DNA of 64,000 bases, taken from contig NZ_CP035733.1 in the NCBI RefSeq assembly GCF_009768975.1, positions 1,240,001 through 1,304,000 on the forward strand, written 5' to 3'. This document shows positions 1 to 7,953 of the stretch, in pieces; positions within the stretch are counted from its first letter, which is position 1; every line of letters starts with the position of its first letter. Source of the DNA: Sphingorhabdus lacus (GTDB lineage Bacteria > Pseudomonadota > Alphaproteobacteria > Sphingomonadales > Sphingomonadaceae). Under the pieces are notes generated by a model. It searched no databases. It was not told the origin of the DNA and saw only the letters and a program-made list of their open reading frames with translations. A program made the position numbers and the translations under genes.

Positions 1-1092
1 TTTATGCGGGAAAACACTTATTATCCCGACCTTTGCCTGATCCAGTTGGCCGACGCCAACGAAGCGGCGGCCATCGATCCCAAGGCCGACGGGCTCGATA
101 TGACCCCGATGCTCGAACTTTTGTGCAATAATGAAGATGTGCTGAAGGTTTTCCATGCCGGTGGGCAGGATATCGAAATCTTCTTCAACCTGACGGGCAA
201 GACACCGCACCCGATGTTTGACACGCAGATTGCGGCGATGGCGCTGGGCCAAGGCGAGCAGATTGGCTATTCCAATCTGGTTGATCTGTGGATGGGTATC
301 CAGCTCGACAAGGGTGCGCGCTTTACCGACTGGTCGCGTCGTCCGCTCGACAAAAGGCAGATTGACTATGCCATTGCCGATGTGACGCATTTGTCGGTGA
401 TTTTCCCGATGATGCTCGAAAAGCTAAAAAGCACGGGCCGCGGTCTATGGCTGAATGACGAGATGGAGCGGATTTCGGACGCGGAAAACTACCGCAATGA
501 TCCTGAAAAGGCGTGGATGCGCATCAAGGTGCAGTCGCGTAAACCCGATGTGCTCGGCCGTCTGAAGGCCATGGCCGCCTGGCGCGAGCGAGAGGCGCAG
601 CGCAAGAATATCCCGCGCGGGCGGATCATGAAGGACGAAACCCTCGCCGACATCGCCGCGCATCCGCCCAAAACGCAGGCCGACCTGCCCAAGGTGCGCG
701 GTCTTTCGCCAGCCTGGCGCGACAATGAAATCGGCGCGCGCTTGATTGGCGTTATCGAGGGGGCCAAGCCGCTTTCCAAGGATGATCTGCCCGAACGCCA
801 CCGCAATGGTGCGGGCGGCGGCAAGGAAGGGTCTCTGGTCGCCGATCTGCTGAAGCTGTTGCTGAAAATCCGGTCGCGGGAAATCAATGTTGCGCCGCGC
901 CTGATCGTGCGGACCGAAGAGCTGGAACGGCTGGCGGCAGGCGAGCGGGAGGGGTTGGAGCTTCTGACCGGCTGGCGTTACGAACAATTTGGCCATGATG
1001 CGTTGGATCTGGTGGAAGGCCGTTTGGCCTTTGCTGTCGTCAATGGTAAGCTGAAGATGACGCGCACCCATGAAGAGGATCTGGCCCCATGA
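1..1092 (+). CDS. rnd: Ribonuclease D (5' end outside window)
   Basis: 3'-5' exoribonuclease of the DEDDy family that trims the 3' ends of tRNA and other stable RNAs. The window opens inside the gene: the first codon (Phe) followed by MRENTYYPDL matches the strand after exonuclease motif I (DTEF), so the first roughly 25 residues and the motif I acidic residues lie outside. Motif II (FHAGGQDIE) and motif III (Tyr-Ala-Ile-Ala-Asp, in YAIADVTHL) are visible, followed by an HRDC-like helical domain in the last third. The in-frame ATG at position 4 is an internal methionine, not the start. The stop overlaps the next ATG in an ATGA arrangement, so the lipoprotein gene downstream is probably translated from the same message. 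Confidence 0.93.
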   Translation, partial: FMRENTYYPDLCLIQLADANEAAAIDPKADGLDMTPMLELLCNNEDVLKVFHAGGQDIEIFFNLTGKTPHPMFDTQIAAMALGQGEQIGYSNLVDLWMGIQLDKGARFTDWSRRPLDKRQIDYAIADVTHLSVIFPMMLEKLKSTGRGLWLNDEMERISDAENYRNDPEKAWMRIKVQSRKPDVLGRLKAMAAWREREAQRKNIPRGRIMKDETLADIAAHPPKTQADLPKVRGLSPAWRDNEIGARLIGVIEGAKPLSKDDLPERHRNGAGGGKEGSLVADLLKLLLKIRSREINVAPRLIVRTEELERLAAGEREGLELLTGWRYEQFGHDALDLVEGRLAFAVVNGKLKMTRTHEEDLAP

Positions 1093-1400
1093 GAATGATT
1101 GCATTGCTTGCCTGTATGGCGGCCACCGCCTGCGCCAAACCGCAGCAGGACGCGCCTGCCGCCGCTGAACCGCTTCCGGCGGTACCAGCGGCCGGCCTCG
1201 CCTGTGCGGCCGAATCGGTACAATATGCCATCGGCCAGAAAAGCAGCCCCGAATTGGGAAGCAAGCTGGTGAAGGAAAGTGGTTCCGCCTCGCTCCGCTG
1301 GATGCCGCCACGCTCCGCCGCGACCATGGACTATCGCGCCGACCGGCTGAACGTGCATTATAATGACGACATGATCATCACCCGCATCAACTGCGGCTAG
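1089..1400 (+). CDS. Peptidase inhibitor I78-family lipoprotein
   Basis: Small exported protein of 103 residues. The N-terminus (MRMIALLACMAATAC) is a short signal peptide ending in a lipobox-like ATAC, so the mature protein is probably lipid-anchored at Cys15. The C-terminal half has the layout of the I78 potato-inhibitor-like family: a Cys, an IGQ motif, SPELG, LRW, TMDYR, DRLNVHY and a terminal IxxIxCG, with the two Cys likely bridged. Members inhibit elastase-like serine proteases. It overlaps rnd by 4 bases. Its TAG stop overlaps the TAG stop of the convergent hdaA gene within the palindrome CTAG. Target protease is unknown. Confidence 0.8.
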   Translation: MRMIALLACMAATACAKPQQDAPAAAEPLPAVPAAGLACAAESVQYAIGQKSSPELGSKLVKESGSASLRWMPPRSAATMDYRADRLNVHYNDDMIITRINCG

Positions 1401-1981
1401 GCGTCCAGTACCTTTTTCACCAATGTCAGGTTGACCGGCGCATTTTCCGCGAGCGCCATCGCGTTGGCGGCGCGGGCGAAGCTTTCGATCCCGGCGTAGC
1501 TGCGTTCGATGCGCCTTTTGACATAGCTGAGCGCGTCCATGGTGATGGCGGCGCCCCGGTCGGCGAGCTGCTTTTGCAGCAACTGTTCGACCATCTCGTC
1601 ATCGGGCGCCCCGATTTCCAGCAGCATAGCCGACCCCAGCCGTGACTTCAGATCGGGCAAGGCGATGTTCCAATCGGCGGGCAACCAGCGCGAGATGAGC
1701 AGAAGCGGGACCACGCTTTCCTGCGCCCTGTTCCACGCGTTGAACAGATTTTCGGCGGAATTTGCCTCCGCATTGTCGATGACGGTCCCGCCCTGCCCGC
1801 TGAAATAGCGCGCCATCAGGCTTTTGCCCGACCGTGCGGGCCCGACAAGGATCGCGCAATGCCGGGGCCAGTTTGCCGCGCTGCCGAGGCCGGCAAAGGC
1901 GGTGGCGTTGGATGGCGTGATAATCAGGCTGGACGACGCGCCACCGCGCAATTCGTCCAAGGGTAAGGCAATCTGGCGCAT
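1397..1981 (-). CDS. hdaA: DnaA-related regulatory ATPase HdaA
   Basis: Truncated DnaA-like AAA+ protein (194 residues). HdaA, with the sliding clamp, stimulates ATP hydrolysis by DnaA and so limits re-initiation of replication. The N-terminus has the clamp-binding pattern QIALPL at residues 3 to 8. Walker A is GPARSGKS (about residue 47), and a Walker-B-like VIDNAE follows. The DNA-binding domain IV of full DnaA is absent, as expected for Hda. It sits immediately downstream of the DUF2066-like gene (18-base gap), with purM-purN divergent beyond. This neighbourhood is also found in Pseudomonas, which supports the assignment. Confidence 0.85.
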   Translation of the reverse strand: MRQIALPLDELRGGASSSLIITPSNATAFAGLGSAANWPRHCAILVGPARSGKSLMARYFSGQGGTVIDNAEANSAENLFNAWNRAQESVVPLLLISRWLPADWNIALPDLKSRLGSAMLLEIGAPDDEMVEQLLQKQLADRGAAITMDALSYVKRRIERSYAGIESFARAANAMALAENAPVNLTLVKKVLDA

Positions 1982-1999
1982 TTTACCGGCGATGGTCGC

Positions 2000-3073
2000 T
2001 CACGGACGCGGAGGCTGCGCCGGGGCCGGGGCGGCAGGTTCACGCTGCGGCGCGGGTTCGGGCGCGATGGACCGGACGACATCCTCCAGCGATTGCACCG
2101 CCGGTGCCTCGATATTGGGATCGACCTCACCCTCCAGCGGCACTTCCTCTTCGGTCTCCAGCTCCTCTTCCTCCACCACTTCGGGTTCGAGGACGAGCGA
2201 GGCGTCGGCGCGCAATGTCCCGGCGCTCAGCGCGGACTGGAACAGCTGGTCCATCCGCACCACGGCCTGGTCCATCATCGCCGGTATCCCGGCGCTGCTG
2301 CTGGTTTTGAGGGTGAAAGACCCCAGAAACTTGTTATCCGGACCATAGCGCGCGGAAAAACGGCCGATAACCGGACCGCCCGGCCATTGCCGCTCGATCC
2401 GCGCAATGGGGATGATAACGTCGGCCGCGCCAAACTGGTCGAGGATCGTGCGCCACCAGATACGGCTGCGCCGGTCCATTTGCCCGGCATTCAGCAGAAG
2501 CGATTCGCCGCCTGCCCCGCTTGGCCGCACATAGTCGATGCGGCTTTCGGCGGTGCGGAATTTGGCCCAGCTGCGCTGCCACGAGGTGCGCTGCTCAAAT
2601 ACCGTGGGCGCGCCCGCCGAATAGGTCACCGGCAACAGCAAGAGCGGCGCGGATTTGATCGTCACCCCGCTAACCCCCAGCAACTGCCCTGCCCTCGCGC
2701 GGTCGAACAGCACGCTCAGCTTCGCGACATAGCGCCGCGGGCCAATCTGTTCATTTTCCACCACGATCGCGGCGACAATTCCGTCCAGCGTCGAATCGGA
2801 CAGAGTCGATCCCGCGCCGCCATGGGTTTTGCGCCACAAGGCCGCCCAGGCGAGACGCTGCGCCTCTTCCCAGCCCTTTTGCCGGGCGTCGAATGCGTTT
2901 TTGCCGCTGATATTGACCGCAACGCCCGTGACTTCAAAGTCACCCGAGCTTGCAATCGGCGCTATTCCGCGCTTGGGGCCTTCGATCTGGGCGACAACAA
3001 TCCCGCCGCCGATCAGCGCCAAAGGCAGGCCGATCGCCGCAATTCGAAACCATTTCCCGCCCATTTTTAACAT
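2000..3073 (-). CDS. Exported DUF2066-like protein
   Basis: Protein of about 357 residues, function unknown. The first 28 residues after MLKMGGKW form a signal or anchor helix (AAIGLPLALIGGGIVVAQ). The body contains the strand-rich region typical of DUF2066 (DFEVTGVAVNISGKNAFDAR near the start). The last 60 residues are low complexity: first a Glu-rich stretch (VEEEELETEEEVPLE), then a Pro/Ala-rich tail. I chose the ATG at 3073 because AAGG lies 7 bases before it; an in-frame ATG at 3094 has no good ribosome site. The family assignment rests mainly on weak sequence resemblance plus its position between hdaA and purM, as in pseudomonads. Confidence 0.6.
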   Translation of the reverse strand: MLKMGGKWFRIAAIGLPLALIGGGIVVAQIEGPKRGIAPIASSGDFEVTGVAVNISGKNAFDARQKGWEEAQRLAWAALWRKTHGGAGSTLSDSTLDGIVAAIVVENEQIGPRRYVAKLSVLFDRARAGQLLGVSGVTIKSAPLLLLPVTYSAGAPTVFEQRTSWQRSWAKFRTAESRIDYVRPSGAGGESLLLNAGQMDRRSRIWWRTILDQFGAADVIIPIARIERQWPGGPVIGRFSARYGPDNKFLGSFTLKTSSSAGIPAMMDQAVVRMDQLFQSALSAGTLRADASLVLEPEVVEEEELETEEEVPLEGEVDPNIEAPAVQSLEDVVRSIAPEPAPQREPAAPAPAQPPRP

Positions 3074-3134
3074 CACCCTGCCTTTAGGCGACATAGACGT
3101 GGAATTCCAACCCTGTTCTCGCTAACGGCGACAA

Positions 3135-4241
3135 ATGGACGCAAAAGATCAGCAATCCGAATCCTACACCTATGCCAAGGCGGGTGTATCCATCGAAACC
3201 GGCAACGCACTGGTGCGCGCCATTGCGCCGCTGGCCAAGGCCACGCGCCGCGCCGGCGCAGACGCCGATCTCGGCGGATTTGGGGGCTTTTTCGATCTGA
3301 AAGCAGCAGGATTTAACGATCCCCTTTTGGTCGCCGCCAATGACGGCGTCGGCACCAAGCTGAAGCTCGCCATCGAATCGGGCCGCCATGAGGGTGTCGG
3401 GATCGATCTTGTCGCGATGTGCGCCAATGATTTGATCGTCCAGGGCGCCGAGCCTCTGTTCTTCCTCGACTATTATGCGACTGGCAAACTCGACAATGAT
3501 GTCGCAACCGCCGTCGTCGCCAGTATCGCTGAAGGCTGCAAACAGGCGGGCTGCGCGCTGATCGGCGGCGAAACGGCCGAAATGCCGGGCATGTACAGCG
3601 AGGGCGACTACGACCTCGCCGGTTTCTGCGTCGGCGCGGTCGAGCGCGATCAGGTGCTGACCGCAGACAAGGTTGCCGACGGCGATGTCATTCTCGGCCT
3701 CGCATCATCGGGTGTGCACAGCAATGGCTTCTCGCTTGTCCGCCGCCTTGCCGCTGACAAGGGCTGGAAACTCGACCGCCCTGCCCTTTTTGACCAGAAT
3801 GTGCTGCTGATCGATGCGCTGATGGCGCCGACGCGTATCTATGTGAAATCGCTTCTGCCGCTCGTCCGCACGGGCAAGGTGCACGCCATGGCGCACATCA
3901 CCGGCGGCGGCCTGCTGGAAAATATCCCCCGCATCCTGCCGGCTGGCCTGCACGCGCATATCGACGCGGACGCATGGGAACAGCCACGCCTGATGGCATT
4001 TTTGCAGGCACAGGGAAATATCGAGCCTGAGGAAATGGCCCGCACCTTCAACTGTGGCATCGGCATGGCTATTGTCGTCGCACAAGCGGACGTGGCGGTT
4101 GTGCTTGCGGCAATGGAAGCCGCCGGGGAAACTGCATATCGCATCGGGCATATCGCAGCCGGAGAGAAAGGCTGCACGGTTAAAGGCAGCACCGAAACAT
4201 GGAGCGCGAAAAGCGACTGGACCGCTACGCATGCGGGATGA
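3135..4241 (+). CDS. purM: Phosphoribosylformylglycinamidine cyclo-ligase (AIR synthetase)
   Basis: Fifth step of purine synthesis: ATP-dependent closure of FGAM to 5-aminoimidazole ribonucleotide, in the cytoplasm. The 368-residue length is normal. Family signatures are visible: [15 protein letters not shown] near the N-terminus, [11 protein letters not shown] (ATP/phosphate binding), [11 protein letters not shown] in the middle, and [13 protein letters not shown] with the Gly-rich C-terminal half. It is followed after 18 bases by purN, the usual purMN pair, and is divergent from the DUF2066-like gene with only about 60 bases between starts, so both promoters share that gap. Confidence 0.97.
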   Translation: MDAKDQQSESYTYAKAGVSIETGNALVRAIAPLAKATRRAGADADLGGFGGFFDLKAAGFNDPLLVAANDGVGTKLKLAIESGRHEGVGIDLVAMCANDLIVQGAEPLFFLDYYATGKLDNDVATAVVASIAEGCKQAGCALIGGETAEMPGMYSEGDYDLAGFCVGAVERDQVLTADKVADGDVILGLASSGVHSNGFSLVRRLAADKGWKLDRPALFDQNVLLIDALMAPTRIYVKSLLPLVRTGKVHAMAHITGGGLLENIPRILPAGLHAHIDADAWEQPRLMAFLQAQGNIEPEEMARTFNCGIGMAIVVAQADVAVVLAAMEAAGETAYRIGHIAAGEKGCTVKGSTETWSAKSDWTATHAG

Positions 4242-4259
4242 CAATCTAAAGGCGGCGCA

Positions 4260-5210
4260 ATGACCAGAGCCAAAGTCGCCGTCCTGATCTCGGGCAGCGG
4301 CACGAACATGGCTGCGCTGCTCTACGCCGCCAAGCACCCCGATTGCCCCTATGAAATCGTTCTGGTGGCCAGCAACAATCCCGATGCCGAAGGGCTGACA
4401 TTGGCGCAGGGCGAAGGCATCTCCACTTTCGCCCAATCGCACAAGGGCATCGATCGCGCCGCCTTCGACGCGATCATGCAGCAGCAGATCGAGAAAGCCG
4501 ACGCGACCCATGTCGCGCTTGCAGGCTATATGCGCATATTGAGCGACGCCTTTGTCCAGCAATGGGAAGGCAGGATGCTCAACATCCACCCGTCTTTGCT
4601 CCCCAAATATACCGGGTTGCATACGCATCAGCGCGCCCTGGATGCGGGCGATAAAGTGGCAGGATGCAGCGTACATCTGGTGACCCCGGAGCTTGATGCA
4701 GGCCCTGTACTCGGCCAGACCGAAGTCTTAATCCGCCCCAACGACACCGCCGAAACGCTCGCGGAGCGAGTTAAAATAGCCGAACACCAGCTCTACCCGC
4801 GCATCCTGTCCGCCTATGTGTCGCGCGATAAAGATCCCGAATGGCTGGTCGCGCAAGTCCGCGAACGCGCGATGGCGCAACCCGAAGCAGACGAGGTATC
4901 CTCCCATGGCATGCCCTGCTTCGGCATCATCGGCGGCAAGAAATTCGCTTATGTTTCGGTCGACCACCATGGCGACGGCAAAACCGCGCTTTTGGTGAAA
5001 ATCAGCGGCGCGGAAGAACAGGCGATGCTGATCGACAGCGACGAAGACCGCTATTACCGCCCCGCCTATTTCGGCGACGGCTGGATCGGCATCCGACTTG
5101 ATCTGGGCGACACAGACTGGGACCATATTGCCGACTGGCTCGCCAAAAGCTGGCGCGCGGTGGCTCCGAAAAAGTTGACAAAGCTGATGGATGTGGCGGG
5201 GGAGTTTTAA
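4260..5210 (+). CDS. purN: Phosphoribosylglycinamide formyltransferase fused to an MmcQ/YjbR domain
   Basis: Third step of purine synthesis, transferring a formyl group from 10-formyl-THF to GAR. Residues 1 to about 195 are a complete PurN: SGSGTNMAAL (phosphate loop), the catalytic Asn-His pair in NIHPSLLPKY, and Asp in LVTPELDAGP. At 316 residues the protein is about 110 longer than usual PurN. The extra C-terminal part, beginning near AQVRERAMAQPEADE, matches the MmcQ/YjbR (DUF419) fold: SHGMPCFGI, then YYRPAYFGDGWIGIRL and a WRAVAPKKL ending. There is no stop or frameshift between the parts. The role of the added domain is unknown. Confidence 0.93.
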   Translation: MTRAKVAVLISGSGTNMAALLYAAKHPDCPYEIVLVASNNPDAEGLTLAQGEGISTFAQSHKGIDRAAFDAIMQQQIEKADATHVALAGYMRILSDAFVQQWEGRMLNIHPSLLPKYTGLHTHQRALDAGDKVAGCSVHLVTPELDAGPVLGQTEVLIRPNDTAETLAERVKIAEHQLYPRILSAYVSRDKDPEWLVAQVRERAMAQPEADEVSSHGMPCFGIIGGKKFAYVSVDHHGDGKTALLVKISGAEEQAMLIDSDEDRYYRPAYFGDGWIGIRLDLGDTDWDHIADWLAKSWRAVAPKKLTKLMDVAGEF

Positions 5211-5282
5211 AGGATTACCGCAAAATCCATTGCGCCTGAATTGCCAGCGGGGTTAAAATACCCCGTGGCAAATGATTTCTAC

Positions 5283-6266
5283 ATGAGCCGCAGGGCGGTC
5301 TTGACGGGCATGGCGAGCTTGCCTGCCATTTCGTGTTTTCCAGCGGATGAACGGGGCGCAGCGCCGTCTACACAGTATCGGTGGACACGGATTTTGGACG
5401 AGGCACCTTACCCGAAATCCTACAATTACCCGGTACATATCGCGCCCGGTGGCCGATATTTCGCCCTGCATCCCCGCGGCACATGGTCATCGACCGATGC
5501 CGTCACATGGACAAAGGAAAGCCTGCCGGCTGTTCCCAACAACACCGCCTATATGGGCGTCGTTCAGCACGGGAACTCAAGTTTCGCGCTCGGACGGCAT
5601 CAGGGGAATTATCAGGAATTTACGATCGACAAAAAAGTCTGGCGCACAACGGACTATCGGCGGTGGGAGGAACTGGACACGCCATCCTTGCCCGGCGTGA
5701 TATTCTATGGCTGCGTCAGTTTCGGCGGCTTTATCTGGTTATTGGGCGGCTTTGACGGGCGACAGAGCGTCAATCATATTTGGCGTTCAGCAGACGGACA
5801 GTCTTGGGACAAGATGCCCGATCCCCCTTGGTCCCCACGGACTCAGGCGAAAGCGGTCGCATTTCAGGACCGGTTGCTCCTGATTGGTGGCGGTGAGATT
5901 GATGGCGAACCGGGCAGCGACATCATACGCAGCGAAGTCTGGTCGACCAGGGATGGTCGTGCATGGACAAAGATCGCCGATCATGTGGGACATCCCGATC
6001 CGACTGCCTATGTCCCCCAGGTCTTTGACAACCAACTCTGGCTTGTCGGGGCAAACCGTTCGGGCGCGTTCAAAAGCGAAATGATCGTTTCACCCAATGG
6101 CCGGGACTGGACCCCGATATCGGCTCCCTGGTCTGCCAGGGGAGGCATGGCGACATGGACGGACGGCACACGGATGTTGATGACCGGTGGAAAATCATCG
6201 CATGTCGAAAATGGTGAAACCCTGTTCGAATATTCCAACGATGTCTGGGAAATGCGAAAGGTTTGA
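5283..6266 (+). CDS. Exported Kelch-type beta-propeller protein
   Basis: Roughly 327 residues. The N-terminus MSRRAVLTGMASLPAISC resembles a twin-arginine signal (SRRAVL) that ends in a possible lipobox Cys. The rest is made of repeated units with a W and G pattern: WSSTDAVTW, VWRTTDYRRW, IWRSADGQSW, VWSTRDGRAW, IVSPNGRDW, each followed by a hydrophobic beta segment such as WLLGGFDG. This is typical of a Kelch/sialidase-like propeller of five to six blades. I chose the ATG at 5283 rather than the in-frame ATG at 5241 because only it gives a signal peptide. Ligand or substrate unknown; it stands alone between purN and ndk. Confidence 0.7.
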   Translation: MSRRAVLTGMASLPAISCFPADERGAAPSTQYRWTRILDEAPYPKSYNYPVHIAPGGRYFALHPRGTWSSTDAVTWTKESLPAVPNNTAYMGVVQHGNSSFALGRHQGNYQEFTIDKKVWRTTDYRRWEELDTPSLPGVIFYGCVSFGGFIWLLGGFDGRQSVNHIWRSADGQSWDKMPDPPWSPRTQAKAVAFQDRLLLIGGGEIDGEPGSDIIRSEVWSTRDGRAWTKIADHVGHPDPTAYVPQVFDNQLWLVGANRSGAFKSEMIVSPNGRDWTPISAPWSARGGMATWTDGTRMLMTGGKSSHVENGETLFEYSNDVWEMRKV

Positions 6267-6309
6267 GAAGGCAATTCCCCTTCTCATTGGGCCAGGATAC
6301 AAAGCCTTA

Positions 6310-6385
6310 TGAGCGCAGCGAATGCGGCGGTGCTGGTGAGGGGGTGGGCCCTGTCGATAAGGCCGTTCCCCTCACCGCTGCGACT
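6310..6385. repeat. Imperfect inverted repeat in the Kelch-ndk gap
   Basis: The noncoding stretch after the Kelch gene carries a GCGGCGGTG...GTGAGGGG segment and, about 40 bases later, CCCCTCACCGCTGCG, which is its approximate reverse complement. The look is that of a decayed small repetitive element of the kind scattered between sphingomonad genes. No coding potential is seen. Confidence 0.35.
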
Positions 6386-6413
6386 TGCGATCAAAGATCA
6401 AAAGTCTCGGTGT

Positions 6414-6436
6414 CTCTCCCAACGGGAGAGGGAGTT
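6414..6436. terminator. Probable bidirectional terminator hairpin
   Basis: A perfect 7-bp stem (CTCTCCC / GGGAGAG, 3-base loop) followed on the plus strand by a short T run (GGAGTTTTA). It lies between the convergent Kelch gene and ndk, so it could stop transcription from either side. The T run is short, hence moderate confidence. Confidence 0.4.
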
Positions 6437-6440
6437 TTAA

Positions 6441-6863
6441 TTAGCCGACAATCTCTTCCGGCTTGAAGAAGTAGGCGATTTCAATCGCGGCGTTCTCGTC
6501 GCTGTCCGAACCGTGGACGGTGTTGGCTTCGATGCTTTCGGCCAGTTCCTTGCGGATCGTGCCGGGTTCGGCATTTGCAGGGTTGGTTGCGCCCATGATG
6601 TCGCGGTTGCGCTGCATGGCGTTTTCGCCTTCCAGAACCTGCACGACGACGGGGCCGCTGATCATGAAATCAACCAGTTCGCCGAAGAAGGGGCGCTCTT
6701 TGTGCACGGCGTAGAAGCCTTCGGCCTGTTCGCGGCTCATGTGGATGCGCTTGGACGCAACGACGCGCAGACCGGCTTCTTCCAGCATCTTGGTGACCGC
6801 ACCGGTCAGGTTACGGCGGGTTGCGTCGGGCTTGATGATCGAAAAGGTGCGGGTAACCGCCAT
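6441..6863 (-). CDS. ndk: Nucleoside diphosphate kinase
   Basis: Balances nucleoside triphosphate pools by transferring the gamma phosphate through a phospho-histidine. The 140-residue length is standard. The active-site motif NTVHGSDS is present with the catalytic His at residue 117, and the N-terminal TFSIIKPDA and the [11 protein letters not shown] nucleotide-binding loop are intact. The start ATG at 6863 is preceded by a clear GGAG. Stands alone on the minus strand. Confidence 0.98.
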   Translation of the reverse strand: MAVTRTFSIIKPDATRRNLTGAVTKMLEEAGLRVVASKRIHMSREQAEGFYAVHKERPFFGELVDFMISGPVVVQVLEGENAMQRNRDIMGATNPANAEPGTIRKELAESIEANTVHGSDSDENAAIEIAYFFKPEEIVG

Positions 6864-6954
6864 GGGAGAAACTCCTGATAACTATGTGTGAAAAACTGGC
6901 GCGCCTCTAGCCGCTGCGGCGCAGCATGGCAAGGGTTGTGATAGAGGCGTGGCT

Positions 6955-7464
6955 TTAGTTCTTCGTGCCACCCATGATGACAGCCGCCGTGCCCTCGCCT
7001 TCACTGGGCGAGGCCGTGATCACCAAAGTCTCGCCGCCTTTTCCTTCGGCGGAAAAGCTGGCCATATCATTGGCCGACGACGTGGTCTTGATGGCGTAAC
7101 CCCGCTTTGCTGCTTCCGCTTTATAATAGTCGATGACCTTTGCGGCGGGATCTTTGGTCATCACGGTGGCCATACCACCCTGCTCGCCCTTGCCGTCTCC
7201 TCCGGTAAAGGTGCCCTTCACTTCGCCGCCCGGATAGACAGGCATATCAAGGGGAAGTTTCTGGCCCGAAGCCGCGTCACCGAAGGTAATCTTGCCCTCG
7301 CCATCCTTGCCTTCAAAGGTGATCGTGCCGCTTTCGGAATTATTATCGGTGTCCGACGTGATCTTGATTTCCTCACCATCAGCGGTGGTGACGGTGGTCG
7401 TTTCGTCCTTGCTTCCGCAAGCGGTCAGCGCCAGCAGCGCGGCAAAAGGGATAAGGTGTCGCAT
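6955..7464 (-). CDS. Putative lipoprotein, function unknown
   Basis: 169-residue exported protein. MRHLIPFAALLALTACGSK is a classical lipoprotein signal with lipobox LTAC and acylated Cys16. The mature part begins with a Thr/Glu/Asp-rich repetitive region (TTTVTTADGEE, ITFEGKDGEGKITFGD), then PLDMPVYPGG and a C-terminal alpha/beta region around VIDYYKAEAAKRGY that resembles small periplasmic domains found in many sphingomonad lipoproteins. No catalytic motif recognised. About 40 bases separate it from holC upstream. Confidence 0.7.
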   Translation of the reverse strand: MRHLIPFAALLALTACGSKDETTTVTTADGEEIKITSDTDNNSESGTITFEGKDGEGKITFGDAASGQKLPLDMPVYPGGEVKGTFTGGDGKGEQGGMATVMTKDPAAKVIDYYKAEAAKRGYAIKTTSSANDMASFSAEGKGGETLVITASPSEGEGTAAVIMGGTKN

Positions 7465-7503
7465 GTTTTTCCTCCAAAAAGTGCACCGCGACCTATCATA
7501 AAA

Positions 7504-7941
7504 TCAGGGGCCCTGCACCCATTTGCCGCCATCCTGTTTCCAATAACGGCGCTCGACATCCTCACGGCTGGCAAGCGTGCGCCAGGCGGTGCGGGCATTG
7601 TCCGTGTGGCTGGGCGGAAACAGGTAGAAAATGCGGTCGAAACCCAGAGCCTCATCGCGCCATTCGCCGTCGGCCAGCGCCACGAAGCGTGCGCCATTGG
7701 CCGCATCTGGCGTGGCAGAGAGCAGGATGGGCTGTAATGCATCATCCCCGTCGCCTGCCTTTGCATGGGCGAGGAAGCTGTCGGGCTTGGCATTCCAAAG
7801 CGCGGTCGACAGCCGGTCCAGTTGATCCCCTTCCCCGCTAACCACCAGCATCCGCCCGTCCCCGTCCAGCACGCGCTGGGCGAGAACGGGAATCACCTTT
7901 TCGGCAGGGTCACGGGTCAGCTGGTAAAAATCGACTTGCAT
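7504..7941 (-). CDS. holC: DNA polymerase III subunit chi
   Basis: Clamp-loader accessory protein that links the replicase to single-strand-binding protein. The 145 residues start with MQVDFYQLTRDP, the first strand conserved in HolC, and carry the usual VVSGEGDQLDRLSTALW helix and the FDRIFYLFPP / ARTAWRTL region. It lies 12 bases downstream of pepA on the same strand; pepA-holC is a widespread pair. Confidence 0.88.
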   Translation of the reverse strand: MQVDFYQLTRDPAEKVIPVLAQRVLDGDGRMLVVSGEGDQLDRLSTALWNAKPDSFLAHAKAGDGDDALQPILLSATPDAANGARFVALADGEWRDEALGFDRIFYLFPPSHTDNARTAWRTLASREDVERRYWKQDGGKWVQGP

Positions 7942-7953
7942 CGCCTTTTGGCG

